From NCBI GenBank assembly GCA_017398765.1, contig JAFQEY010000010.1, forward strand, positions 1-50,957: a stretch of DNA of 50,957 nucleotides. Reading direction: 5' to 3'. Each line of letters opens with the position of its first letter. The first letter of the stretch is position 1. Source of the DNA: Akkermansia sp. (lineage in GTDB: Bacteria; Verrucomicrobiota; Verrucomicrobiia; Verrucomicrobiales; Akkermansiaceae). Position numbers and translations under genes: made by a program. Under the pieces are notes generated by a model. That model saw only the letters and a program-made list of their open reading frames with translations, had not been told where the DNA came from and ran no database searches. Below are positions 9,298 to 16,482 of this stretch, piece by piece.

Positions 9298-10473
9298 TTA
9301 TTTTGCCTCTTTTGATTTGCATGCCTTGCGGGCAGGCTTCTTGCCCTCAGGTGTCTCTTTCTTGTGATCACTCATCAGTTCTTTTGCCGGACGGTCGCCG
9401 AAAATGATGCCCAAATCGCGTGCCGTGGCAACAATCTGGCTCTCCGGGTCTACCAGCCGCAGGGAGCGGACGGCATCTTCGATGGGTACGGTGTCCACAT
9501 TTGGTCCGTTGAGAATGAGAGCTGTGCCGAATTGGCGCTCTTCGATGAGTTTGACGGCTTCCACGCCGAAGCGCAGCCCCGCAATACGGTCAAAGGCGCA
9601 GGGCGAACCGCCGCGCTGGGTGTGACCCAACACGCAGTAGCGGGTTTCGATACCCGTTTCCTCCTCCAGTATGCGGGAAAGCCGATTACCGATGCCGCCC
9701 AGACGCTCCTCACCGTTGTCTTTATTGAGTACGGTGATGAGTTTGCCGTCCAGTTTGGCACCTTCTGCTACCACAACGATAATTTCACGCTGCCCGGCAG
9801 CCTTGCGAGCCTTGATGCAGTCAATAACGTTCTGCAACTCAAACTCAATCTCAGGAATCAATACGACATCTGCCGCCGTGGCTATACCACTGTGCAGAGC
9901 AATCCAGCCGGAGAGGTCACCCATCACCTCCACCACCATCATACGCTGGTGGGCGTTGGCCGTGGTGCGGATGCGGTCAATGGACTCCGATACAACGCTT
10001 ACGGCACTCTGGAAACCGAAGGTGTAATCCGTGTCAGGGCAGAGGTCGTTGTTAATGGTCTTGGGAATGGAAATTACCGGCAGACCTTCTTCTGCCAACA
10101 GGCTGGCCGTGCGTGCGGAGCCGGAACCACCCACAACAGCCAGAGCCTCCAGACCGAGAGCGGAGATGGTTTTCTTGGCCTTGGCCAGAATCTCCGGGTC
10201 GATGGAACGGCGGCCCAGCTTGTTGGTGTTGATTTTGAAGTTGCCCGTGTTGGTGGTGCCCAGCATGGTGCCGCCCTGTGAGCGAATCTGGTGGGTCTTC
10301 ATGGGCGTGAGGATTTCGTAGCGACGGCCGCCGGCAACCGGCAGCAGACCCTCGAAACCGTCGTGGAAGCCGATGACTCGCCACCCGCGGCGGTATGCCG
10401 CAGAGACGTAGCCCTCGATAACTGCATTAATACCGGGGCAGTCACCGCCGGAATTGAGAATACCAATAATCAT
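9298..10473 (-). CDS. 6-phosphofructokinase paralogue with a disrupted active site
   Basis: A 391-residue PFK-family protein similar to the product at 7233-8321 over its whole length, plus a Lys-rich tail of about 30 residues (KKETPEGKKPARKACKSKEA). The fold and 6-phosphate-binding segment are kept (ILNSGGDCPGINA, HTQRGGSP). Three key positions differ: the metal/ATP aspartate is Ser117 (GGSGS instead of GGDGS, codon 10123-10125), the catalytic base is Asn141 (PKTINND instead of PKTIDND, codon 10051-10053), and the MGR arginine is Asp186 (MGDLSGW). I read these codons directly from the DNA. The best guess is a non-catalytic or regulatory subunit that pairs with the intact PFK, as alpha and beta subunits do in plant PFP. 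A different substrate is also possible. It starts 18 nt after the epimerase gene. Confidence 0.88.
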   Translation of the reverse strand: MIIGILNSGGDCPGINAVIEGYVSAAYRRGWRVIGFHDGFEGLLPVAGGRRYEILTPMKTHQIRSQGGTMLGTTNTGNFKINTNKLGRRSIDPEILAKAKKTISALGLEALAVVGGSGSARTASLLAEEGLPVISIPKTINNDLCPDTDYTFGFQSAVSVVSESIDRIRTTANAHQRMMVVEVMGDLSGWIALHSGIATAADVVLIPEIEFELQNVIDCIKARKAAGQREIIVVVAEGAKLDGKLITVLNKDNGEERLGGIGNRLSRILEEETGIETRYCVLGHTQRGGSPCAFDRIAGLRFGVEAVKLIEERQFGTALILNGPNVDTVPIEDAVRSLRLVDPESQIVATARDLGIIFGDRPAKELMSDHKKETPEGKKPARKACKSKEAK

Positions 10474-10491
10474 GGAATGTTGTAGGTCAGA

Positions 10492-11682
10492 TTAAGCTTT
10501 TGTTTCCGGTGCGGGAATGGCACCGAAGTAGTGAGCGCAGCACCAGAGCGCACGCGGATGGTGGAAGAACGATTTCCACATGGAGCCCTTGAGCCCGTTG
10601 GTGGTGGTGCCGTCCTGATTGCAGTAGCCGAACCACTCGCCGTGTTCCTTGTCCTGCAGGTGTTCGAATGCCCAGTCGTGGATGCGCTGGTGCCATTCGG
10701 CATATTTCTCATCGCCGGTCATGACGTATGCCAGGCAGGTGCCGATGAGGGCTTCATCGTGCGGCCACCAGAACTTCATGTTGTGCCAGTATTCCTGCAC
10801 GGGCTTGTTGTACACGTCTGTGTAGTAGAGCAGACCTCCGTACTTCTTGTCCCAGCCGCGTGCCAGTGCCCAGTCAATCATCTTGCAGCCGATTTCGATG
10901 AGCTTCTTGTCGCCGCCACGATAGCGGGCTTCTTCCAGCACAAACCAGCCGCCTTCGATATCGTGACCGGGGTTGAGGATGCGTTCGTCGAAATGGTCGA
11001 TGACGGAGCCGTCCGGTGCCACGTTTTCCAGCACGGCCTTGATGTCCTCGTGCAGGAAGAGACGCTGGAGGTCATCGATGCAGCGGTCAATCCAGCCGGT
11101 GTAGAAGCCGTCTGCATCTCCCAGGTAACGGCGGAGCTCCTGAGCCGTGACAATCATAATCATGCGGCATCCCAGATTCTCGCCGGGGCGGTTGCCGGTG
11201 CTCTTGGGTGTCATCTTGCCCGGGGTGAAGAAGATGTCGGCATAGATGTCAAACCAGTGGCGGGCGCGCTCCGCGCTGTGAGCATCGCCGGTGGCACCGT
11301 AGTGGGCAGCCCAGGCAATGGCGGCGAAGCATTCACTGTAGGCATAGCGGCGCTTGCGGATGGGAGTGCCGTCTGCCGTCATGTGGAAGTACATGCGGCC
11401 GTCGGAAGGGTCAACGCATTTTTCCTCAAGGAACTTGAGGGCACTTTCTGCGTAGGTCATCCACTCCGGGCGTTTTTCAATGCTGTTGTAACAGGTAAGG
11501 AGCATCCAGGCCATGCGACCCTGTGCCCACACGTTCTTATCGGTGTCCACCAGTGTGCCGTCGGCAGCGCAGCAATGGTAGAGCCCCCCGTTCACTGTGT
11601 CCAGCGAACGGGGAAACCAGAACGGTTCTACCTCATTGAGCAGCTTGTCTTTGTAGAATTCGCCAAGTGCTTTTGTGTCCAT
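10492..11682 (-). CDS. N-acylglucosamine 2-epimerase (AGE/renin-binding-protein family)
   Basis: A 396-residue (alpha/alpha)6-barrel epimerase that interconverts N-acetylmannosamine and N-acetylglucosamine. Recognisable blocks are FWFPRSLDTVNGGLYHC, DKNVWAQGRMAWM, ILNPGHDIEGGWFVLEEA and SFFHHPRALW. H240 (in NPGHDIEG) and the His pair H374/H375 match the two catalytic histidines known in this family. It lies 21 nt after nanA and 18 nt before the PFK paralogue, so ManNAc released by NanA is passed straight on to GlcNAc. This replaces the phosphorylating NanK/NanE route of enterics. No kinase, deacetylase or sialic acid transporter gene is in the window. Confidence 0.93.
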   Translation of the reverse strand: MDTKALGEFYKDKLLNEVEPFWFPRSLDTVNGGLYHCCAADGTLVDTDKNVWAQGRMAWMLLTCYNSIEKRPEWMTYAESALKFLEEKCVDPSDGRMYFHMTADGTPIRKRRYAYSECFAAIAWAAHYGATGDAHSAERARHWFDIYADIFFTPGKMTPKSTGNRPGENLGCRMIMIVTAQELRRYLGDADGFYTGWIDRCIDDLQRLFLHEDIKAVLENVAPDGSVIDHFDERILNPGHDIEGGWFVLEEARYRGGDKKLIEIGCKMIDWALARGWDKKYGGLLYYTDVYNKPVQEYWHNMKFWWPHDEALIGTCLAYVMTGDEKYAEWHQRIHDWAFEHLQDKEHGEWFGYCNQDGTTTNGLKGSMWKSFFHHPRALWCCAHYFGAIPAPETKA

Positions 11683-11703
11683 GAGGAGGCAGAGGTTGAA
11701 TCT

Positions 11704-12633
11704 TTACTTGTAAATAGCCCAATCGTAGAAGCCGATAGCCTTGAGCTCGCTCTTGAGAGCATCGAGGGTGGCCTTGTCCTGCTTGCCCATGGGCAGGCGA
11801 GCCGGGCCGAAGTCAACGCCGGTCCATTCGCTCATGAGGTACTTGCAGCAGCCCATGTAGCCCTTGCCGGCAATGATGTTAATCATGGTGACGGAGAGCT
11901 GCTGGAGGCGGCGAGCCTCTGCCAGATCGCCGGCATCCACGGCCTTCATGATGTCATCATACAGCTTGGGCGCATAGTTGAAGGAGGAACCCACACCGCC
12001 CTTGGCACCGGTGGCGTAGGCACCCAGGAACCATTCGTCCACACCCCACGGGATGTCGTACTTGCCGCCGTCATAGTTGAGGGCATCCATGTAGAGAGCC
12101 AGATCCGGGTTGGTGAACTTCACGCCCACGAAATTCGGAATCCTGGCGGCGCAGGCTTCAATCATCTTGCAGGGGTTGAAGCCCACGTGGGTCAGCACGG
12201 GAATGTCGTAGAAGTAGAAGGGAAGCTCAGGTGCACCGGAGGCGGCCACGGCAAGGCTGTCTACCAGCAGGTCGATGCTGCCGGGCTTGAAGTAGCAGGG
12301 AGAGTTGCTGGCGGTGCCGGTAGCACCGCACTCTGCAGCGTAGGCAGCCAGCTCTCGGCCGTCATACACGCAGTTGCCACCGGTGTGTACGATGACAGCG
12401 ATATCGTACTTCTTGCCGGCTTCGCCCCAGGCGGCCATGTTTTCCTTGCGCTCGGTGAGCTGCATGTGGGCGGATTCACCGGTGGAGCCGGTGATGAAAA
12501 CGGACTTGATACCCTGGCTGGCCAGGAACTTGGCCTGAGCATCCACTGCATTGGGGTTGCAGGAACCATCGGCGTTCATCGGGGTGTGCGTGGCTGCACA
12601 GAGGCCATGAATTTTGAATGTTGTAAGTTCCAT
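11704..12633 (-). CDS. nanA: N-acetylneuraminate lyase
   Basis: A 309-residue DHDPS/NAL-superfamily TIM barrel that cleaves N-acetylneuraminate to pyruvate and N-acetylmannosamine. Seen: ITGSTGES (pyruvate carboxylate loop), YFYDIPVLTHVGF (catalytic Tyr142), GVKFTN with Schiff-base Lys172, and the NAL-specific block GVDEWFLGAYATGAKGGVGS. It is first in the operon nanA, epimerase, pfk-like, S11-like, pfk. The ATG at 12633 follows a TACAAT box after exactly 6 nt with no Shine-Dalgarno, suggesting a leaderless mRNA. In a mucin-associated bacterium this fits use of host sialic acid. Confidence 0.95.
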   Translation of the reverse strand: MELTTFKIHGLCAATHTPMNADGSCNPNAVDAQAKFLASQGIKSVFITGSTGESAHMQLTERKENMAAWGEAGKKYDIAVIVHTGGNCVYDGRELAAYAAECGATGTASNSPCYFKPGSIDLLVDSLAVAASGAPELPFYFYDIPVLTHVGFNPCKMIEACAARIPNFVGVKFTNPDLALYMDALNYDGGKYDIPWGVDEWFLGAYATGAKGGVGSSFNYAPKLYDDIMKAVDAGDLAEARRLQQLSVTMINIIAGKGYMGCCKYLMSEWTGVDFGPARLPMGKQDKATLDALKSELKAIGFYDWAIYK

Positions 12634-12639
12634 GTTGGT

Positions 12640-12645
12640 ATTGTA
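12640..12645 (-). promoter_or_regulatory. Putative -10 element of nanA (leaderless start)
   Basis: TACAAT (5/6 to consensus) on the minus strand, ending 6 nt before the nanA ATG. No clear -35 is found at 16-18 nt, so transcription may need an activator. The same 6-nt spacing occurs at 24539 and 27698. Confidence 0.4.
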
Positions 12646-12750
12646 ACTATATACTGGTTCAGATTTGTTAAATTGAAAATTAACACCACCTTTTTAACGC
12701 AAATTCTGCGTGGTTTCAAGATAAAACTGCCCAAGGGGAAGATTTTGCCG

Positions 12751-13188
12751 CTAATTCTTCTTGTTTTCAGGAATAATCCTGCGGAAGATGAGGCGGAATT
12801 CATTTTCGGGACGCCCGGCAGAACGATTCTTCTGTCGCAGGGTATCAGCTGCCTCCCTGGGGAGTTTGTGCATGATGTCCAGATTGGCGATGACTTCGTC
12901 TTTGCCGTTGAAGATGATATCTGCCGAGATGGTGTGTCTGCCGTAGCTTACCTGCAAGGTGTAGGGCTCGTCATCTGTTTGCAGCCATTCGTAGGGAATG
13001 GGCTCTTCTGAACCGACTCCGAATATTTGCAGGTATTCTTCCGTTGCTTCTATCCGACCTCTGCGGCCTGAATCCTGCCACTCCCCCGGCAGCAGCCTGC
13101 GTGGGTCTTCAAACCAGTCCGGGATAAAGATGACTGCGCTGAGGATGCTGATGCCGATGAGGATGTAAATGCTGCGCAATGTATTCAC
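12751..13188 (-). CDS. Small membrane-anchored protein of unknown function
   Basis: 145 residues from a GTG at 13188. One hydrophobic segment (about residues 6-23: SIYILIGISILSAVIFIP) is followed by a soluble domain beginning LLPGEWQDSGRRGRIEA. The alternation of short strands (YTLQVSYGRHTISADIIF) suggests a beta-rich, lipocalin-like fold, which is inference. The N-terminus probably anchors it in the inner membrane with the domain outside. It starts 20 nt after the nuclease-like gene and 37-odd codons of weakly charged tail end it. It may be the third member of the ATPase/nuclease operon, or a separate gene with nanA following. I do not recognise the family. Confidence 0.7.
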   Translation of the reverse strand: MNTLRSIYILIGISILSAVIFIPDWFEDPRRLLPGEWQDSGRRGRIEATEEYLQIFGVGSEEPIPYEWLQTDDEPYTLQVSYGRHTISADIIFNGKDEVIANLDIMHKLPREAADTLRQKNRSAGRPENEFRLIFRRIIPENKKN

Positions 13189-13208
13189 TGTAAGCTGCTG
13201 TCGGAGGT

Positions 13209-13967
13209 TTATTTTTTTCGGCCGGCATGGTTGCCGGTTTTTCCTTCTGCTCGTTCCTGGGCACGCTGTTTCCAGAGCGGCTGGGTGGATTTTCTGGCTT
13301 TCTTGCGCCGTTTGGCTTCCGTTTTTTCCTTGTGCCGTGCCATTTCCTCGCGGAGTTTTTCTTCTTTATCCCGGGCGGCACGCGCTTCCTCCAAACGCTT
13401 CTGAATACGGGATGAATGCTCGTTTCCGGCGGGGGTTATGGTCCAGGGGGCAAATTCGCCGGAGGTGGTGATGGGGACACAGAGCATCTGCGGGTCAATG
13501 AAGCGCAGCTGGCGGTACAACAGGTCGTGAATGGTGGCCAGTATGGATTTCGGCGGGAAGAGCCCGGTGCGCCCCAGCTCAATGGTAAACGCCAGACGGA
13601 TATGCTTGGCTTGCAGGCTCATGCGAGCCATCTCGCGCAGAGAGATGCCCTCTGCCGGTTCTTCCTCCGGGGCACAGATGGCGGCCGTGCGCAGCAGGAA
13701 CAGGCAGTCGCGTACCTTGCGGCAGAGCTTTTCCACCAGTTCACTCACCTTGGGGCGGGCATTGAAGCGGTAATCTTTAACCTCCACCAGCCAGAGTTCT
13801 TTCTTGCCAGGGTGGTAGAGGACAAAGTCCATTTCCTTGCAGCTGTTGCAGAAGTTCTGGGCGTTGTGTGAGTAAAAGTCCGAACACTCGAAGCGGCAGA
13901 CGTAGTAGCCGGCATCGAAATGGAAGCGGTGCACCCCCTCTATACATGTTGTTCCGGGCTGAAACAC
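13209..13967 (-). CDS. PD-(D/E)XK nuclease-like protein paired with an ATPase
   Basis: 252 residues from a GTG at 13967. A PD-(D/E)XK-type core is readable near the N-terminus: D47 in MDFVLY, then a beta-strand LWLVEVKDYR giving E62-x-K64. Several cysteines lie just upstream (FYSHNAQNFCNSCKEM). The middle (about 75-180) is helical. The last 60 residues are a charged Lys/Arg/Glu coiled coil (RLEEARAARDKEEKLREEM) likely to bind nucleic acid or the partner. It starts 3 nt after the ATPase gene stops, so the two are almost certainly made together. Pairing of an ABC/AAA ATPase with a nuclease is common in phage-defence modules, but I do not recognise this pair as a named system. The nuclease call rests on motif reading only. 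Confidence 0.65.
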   Translation of the reverse strand: MFQPGTTCIEGVHRFHFDAGYYVCRFECSDFYSHNAQNFCNSCKEMDFVLYHPGKKELWLVEVKDYRFNARPKVSELVEKLCRKVRDCLFLLRTAAICAPEEEPAEGISLREMARMSLQAKHIRLAFTIELGRTGLFPPKSILATIHDLLYRQLRFIDPQMLCVPITTSGEFAPWTITPAGNEHSSRIQKRLEEARAARDKEEKLREEMARHKEKTEAKRRKKARKSTQPLWKQRAQERAEGKTGNHAGRKK

Positions 13968-13970
13968 GGT

Positions 13971-15056
13971 TTATTCTTCGGAAAAAAGGTTAGGAACCAG
14001 GTTCAGATAGCGGTCTGCTTGTTCGGATTCCGCATCCAGACTGGCGATGTGGTTGAGCTCGTTCAGCTCATCTGCTGCGCTGACTTGGACACCGTTCCCC
14101 GCTGTCTCGGGAACCTGTAGACCGAAAAATCGTTTGGTGATGCCTTTGTTGCCTTTTTCTGCCAGTTGGATGACCAGTTCACGCAGCAGGAACAGGCTGT
14201 GTGTTGTGAGAATCAGCTGGATACCGGCGCGGCATAGCAGCATCATGATACGGACAAGGCGAGGCAGATGCTGCGCGTTGATGTTCATTTCAGGTTCGTC
14301 CCAGAACAGGCAGGTACCGGGACGAACCGTGCCGTTGCTGATGAGAAGTCCCAGCGTGCCAATGCGTTTGAAACCCTCTGCCACGAGATTGAGCTCCAGC
14401 GGTTCCTGCCCCGGTCGCTGCAGGAAGAAGCGTCCGTTGATGCGCAGAAGTTTTCCGTTGAGTAATTCCTCTATTTGCTGTATGACTCCGGCCATGATGG
14501 GGGCAGGGGCGTCAGACGGTTCTGTTTCGAGCGCGCGGCAGAGTTCCCAGCTGGCAGAGTCCAGCAGTTCGGGATAGTGCTTTCCGGCTTGCATGTAACA
14601 GGGGTAGATAGAGAGCACCTCCCGCGGTGCCAGAAATACGGAATTGTTTTCCAGATGCCGTTCAGGCATTCTCCGGATGCTCAGCCCTTCTTCCTCATGC
14701 CCTTCGCGGAAACTGAAGTCCAGCTCCGCGCTGCCTAGTGGCACTTTTTCCCCGCAGAGGGAGGCTTGCACACATGCCGTGCAGTTGCTGATGCTGCGAG
14801 AGGTGAGCCCGGTGAGGTCTCTGGTGCCGAATACCCGCAGCAAATCCAGCCTCAGCCGCTTTTCTTCCGCCCATACCACCGGCAGTTCCCGCCGACTGCC
14901 GCCGCAACTCCATTTGCAGATGGCGTAGCTCAGCTTCATGAGGTGACTTTTGCCGGAGTCATTGCCACCGATGATGATATTCATCCCCGGTACAAAGCTG
15001 AATACCTCCTGATTGGGAAAAACCGTGATTCCCTTCACTGAAAGCTTGCGAATCAT
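13971..15056 (-). CDS. ABC/AAA-type ATPase (AAA_21/OLD-like), candidate defence ATPase
   Basis: 361 residues with an SMC/ABC-like ATPase fold. It starts LSVKGITVFPNQEVFSF and has Walker A GGNDSGKS (30-37), a signature-like AEGFKRIGTLGLLISNG (226-242), Walker B TCLFWDEPEMNIN (D253, E254) and the H-loop LTTHSLFLLREL (H286). This is the arrangement of AAA_21 proteins in OLD-like and RloA-like modules. There is no C-terminal Toprim domain, so the effector must be another protein; the nuclease-like gene 3 nt downstream is the obvious candidate. A promoter at 15065-15093 gives a very short leader. The ATP-binding motifs are complete. A housekeeping role cannot be excluded. Confidence 0.85.
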   Translation of the reverse strand: MIRKLSVKGITVFPNQEVFSFVPGMNIIIGGNDSGKSHLMKLSYAICKWSCGGSRRELPVVWAEEKRLRLDLLRVFGTRDLTGLTSRSISNCTACVQASLCGEKVPLGSAELDFSFREGHEEEGLSIRRMPERHLENNSVFLAPREVLSIYPCYMQAGKHYPELLDSASWELCRALETEPSDAPAPIMAGVIQQIEELLNGKLLRINGRFFLQRPGQEPLELNLVAEGFKRIGTLGLLISNGTVRPGTCLFWDEPEMNINAQHLPRLVRIMMLLCRAGIQLILTTHSLFLLRELVIQLAEKGNKGITKRFFGLQVPETAGNGVQVSAADELNELNHIASLDAESEQADRYLNLVPNLFSEE

Positions 15057-15064
15057 ACGCTTTC

Positions 15065-15093
15065 ACACTATCATATTCCCATGGATATATCAA
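15065..15093 (-). promoter_or_regulatory. Promoter of the ATPase/nuclease operon
   Basis: Minus strand TTGATA (15093-15088), 17-nt spacer, TAGTGT (15070-15065). The -10 ends 8 nt before the ATG, so the leader would be a few nucleotides at most. The rest of the gap to the fucosyltransferase gene (15094-15342) shows no gene that I can support. Confidence 0.45.
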
Positions 15094-15342
15094 GCTTGTA
15101 ATGGTTGCGGGTTGAAGTATGTATAAGCATACCATCTCGTAAAAGTCAATCGACTGGATTTTTTTTCTCTCTGCTGATAGCTTATGCTTTGTGGACGAGC
15201 AATTGAATTTCCATGGCTTGGTTCAAAAAGCCGCGAAGTGTGCGATAACCAGACTCTTTTGGCTACGGAATAGAAGGGGAAAGGTGATTACTTCCCTCTT
15301 TACTCCGTTTCATGAGCGAAGTGTGTCAGAGGGAAAGAACCC

Positions 15343-16236
15343 CTACACTAAATGCCAGCTGGTCGGGCGAAGCCCTTCTGCACTGTAATTTCCGGCGTAC
15401 CAGCGGGCAGGGCTCACAATTACCGCATTGGGGTTCTCAATTAACCAGGCACCCCACCAGCTAAACGTCGAATTGGCAGTAACACCGTGCCTGCAATGCC
15501 TCATCAGGTTAATATCCAGATGCGGCTGATCCGCCGGGTTGAAATCTACGAATGTGACGGGAAAATCAGGGTGATAATTCTCTTTCACCCACTTCATGTC
15601 ATCGGAGAACACAAATAGGTGGGGGACTATCCCCGCTTTGTCAGCAATCACGCGAACGGCATTTGCATAATACTCAAGAGAGCACAGCCCAAACACTTTC
15701 CGGGAACTCTCGAGAACGTAGTCTCCCCGCCGTACATGTACAAAAACTGCGCTGCCACCGCATGCCTCTATTTTGTCAATCAACCGCCGATTTTCATCAT
15801 TGAGAAGTGCCTCATCCAATGAGAATTGTTCAAGTAACTCATCTCTCACGTATGCCGGATATTCAGATTTCTGAAAAAAACCACGAAAAACATAATCTTT
15901 TCCAATATAGCAATCTAAATTATTTAAACTCAGATTAAATCGATCTTCTCGAAGCAGTCCGGGGCGCAAATGCAAGAGTTGGTTCACCTTTCCTCTCAGA
16001 CCGGAACCATAGATGACTCTTTCAGATTCTTCTCTGCTAACGTAATCCTTGATACTAAGGTTGTATGCACTCAGACCAAACGTTCTCGGAACCGCGTTTC
16101 TCAGTTTTCCGCCGAACTCAGGAAACCAATTGCGATCCAGTACCACCTTTTCGCCCGTTTTTTTGCGAACCGCAAGGGCGAAAGCGTACTGAAACATTTG
16201 GTTTCCTAACCCGTCAGTTATGCGTACTATTTTCAT
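15343..16236 (-). CDS. Glycosyltransferase family 11 (alpha-1,2-fucosyltransferase-like)
   Basis: A 297-residue GT11 enzyme that transfers fucose from GDP-fucose to a glycan, probably a surface polysaccharide. Seen: N-terminal ITDGLGNQMFQYAFALAVRK, the GDP-fucose-binding motif HVRRGDY (167-173) and the C-terminal block ANSTFSWWGAWLIENPNAV. There is no signal peptide, as expected for a cytoplasmic GT-B enzyme. Acceptor specificity cannot be told from the sequence. Base composition, especially 15840-15960, is more AT-rich than the neighbours, and no other glycan-assembly gene adjoins it. This hints at horizontal acquisition. It is transcribed divergently from transaldolase. Confidence 0.92.
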   Translation of the reverse strand: MKIVRITDGLGNQMFQYAFALAVRKKTGEKVVLDRNWFPEFGGKLRNAVPRTFGLSAYNLSIKDYVSREESERVIYGSGLRGKVNQLLHLRPGLLREDRFNLSLNNLDCYIGKDYVFRGFFQKSEYPAYVRDELLEQFSLDEALLNDENRRLIDKIEACGGSAVFVHVRRGDYVLESSRKVFGLCSLEYYANAVRVIADKAGIVPHLFVFSDDMKWVKENYHPDFPVTFVDFNPADQPHLDINLMRHCRHGVTANSTFSWWGAWLIENPNAVIVSPARWYAGNYSAEGLRPTSWHLV

Positions 16237-16264
16237 GACTCAGCATGAACGAACCAGTGTGCTC

Positions 16265-16293
16265 ACACTATCAATTTTTCTCGCCCAAGTCAA
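16265..16293 (-). promoter_or_regulatory. Promoter of the GT11 fucosyltransferase gene
   Basis: Minus strand TTGACT (16293-16288), 17-nt spacer, TAGTGT (16270-16265). It has the same -10 as the ATPase promoter at 15065. The start codon follows about 28 nt downstream. Confidence 0.45.
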
Positions 16294-16428
16294 GGCTAAA
16301 TGGTCAAATTATCCGGACTTTGTGAAAAAAAACGCGCGCAGTTTCACTTTGTCGGACGTGACTTGGAAATTGGGTGGAAGAAGTTTTATAAAATCCGTTT
16401 TAAAATCGCCCGGAAGGGGATGTGGGGC

Positions 16429-16457
16429 TTGAATTGTGCGGGCGGATGTGGTAGAAT
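16429..16457 (+). promoter_or_regulatory. Promoter of tal-galE
   Basis: TTGAAT (16429-16434), 17-nt spacer, TAGAAT (16452-16457). The transaldolase ATG is 25 nt further on. Confidence 0.55.
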
Positions 16458-16482
16458 GCCCCAACCTCATAGAGTTCTACTT

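Noticed and set aside
10531..13011. Very long open frame (over 800 codons) on the plus strand, opposite the epimerase and nanA
   Set aside because: It is antisense to two clearly recognisable enzymes and has no family-like motif. Such frames arise from the codon use of the real genes. The same applies to antisense frames over the hsdR, hsdM, pfk, pflB, rpsE/rplO and secY genes.
16300..16482. A 61-codon N-terminal extension of transaldolase
   Set aside because: It would cover the promoter and has no family similarity. The ATG at 16483 gives the normal 318-residue length.
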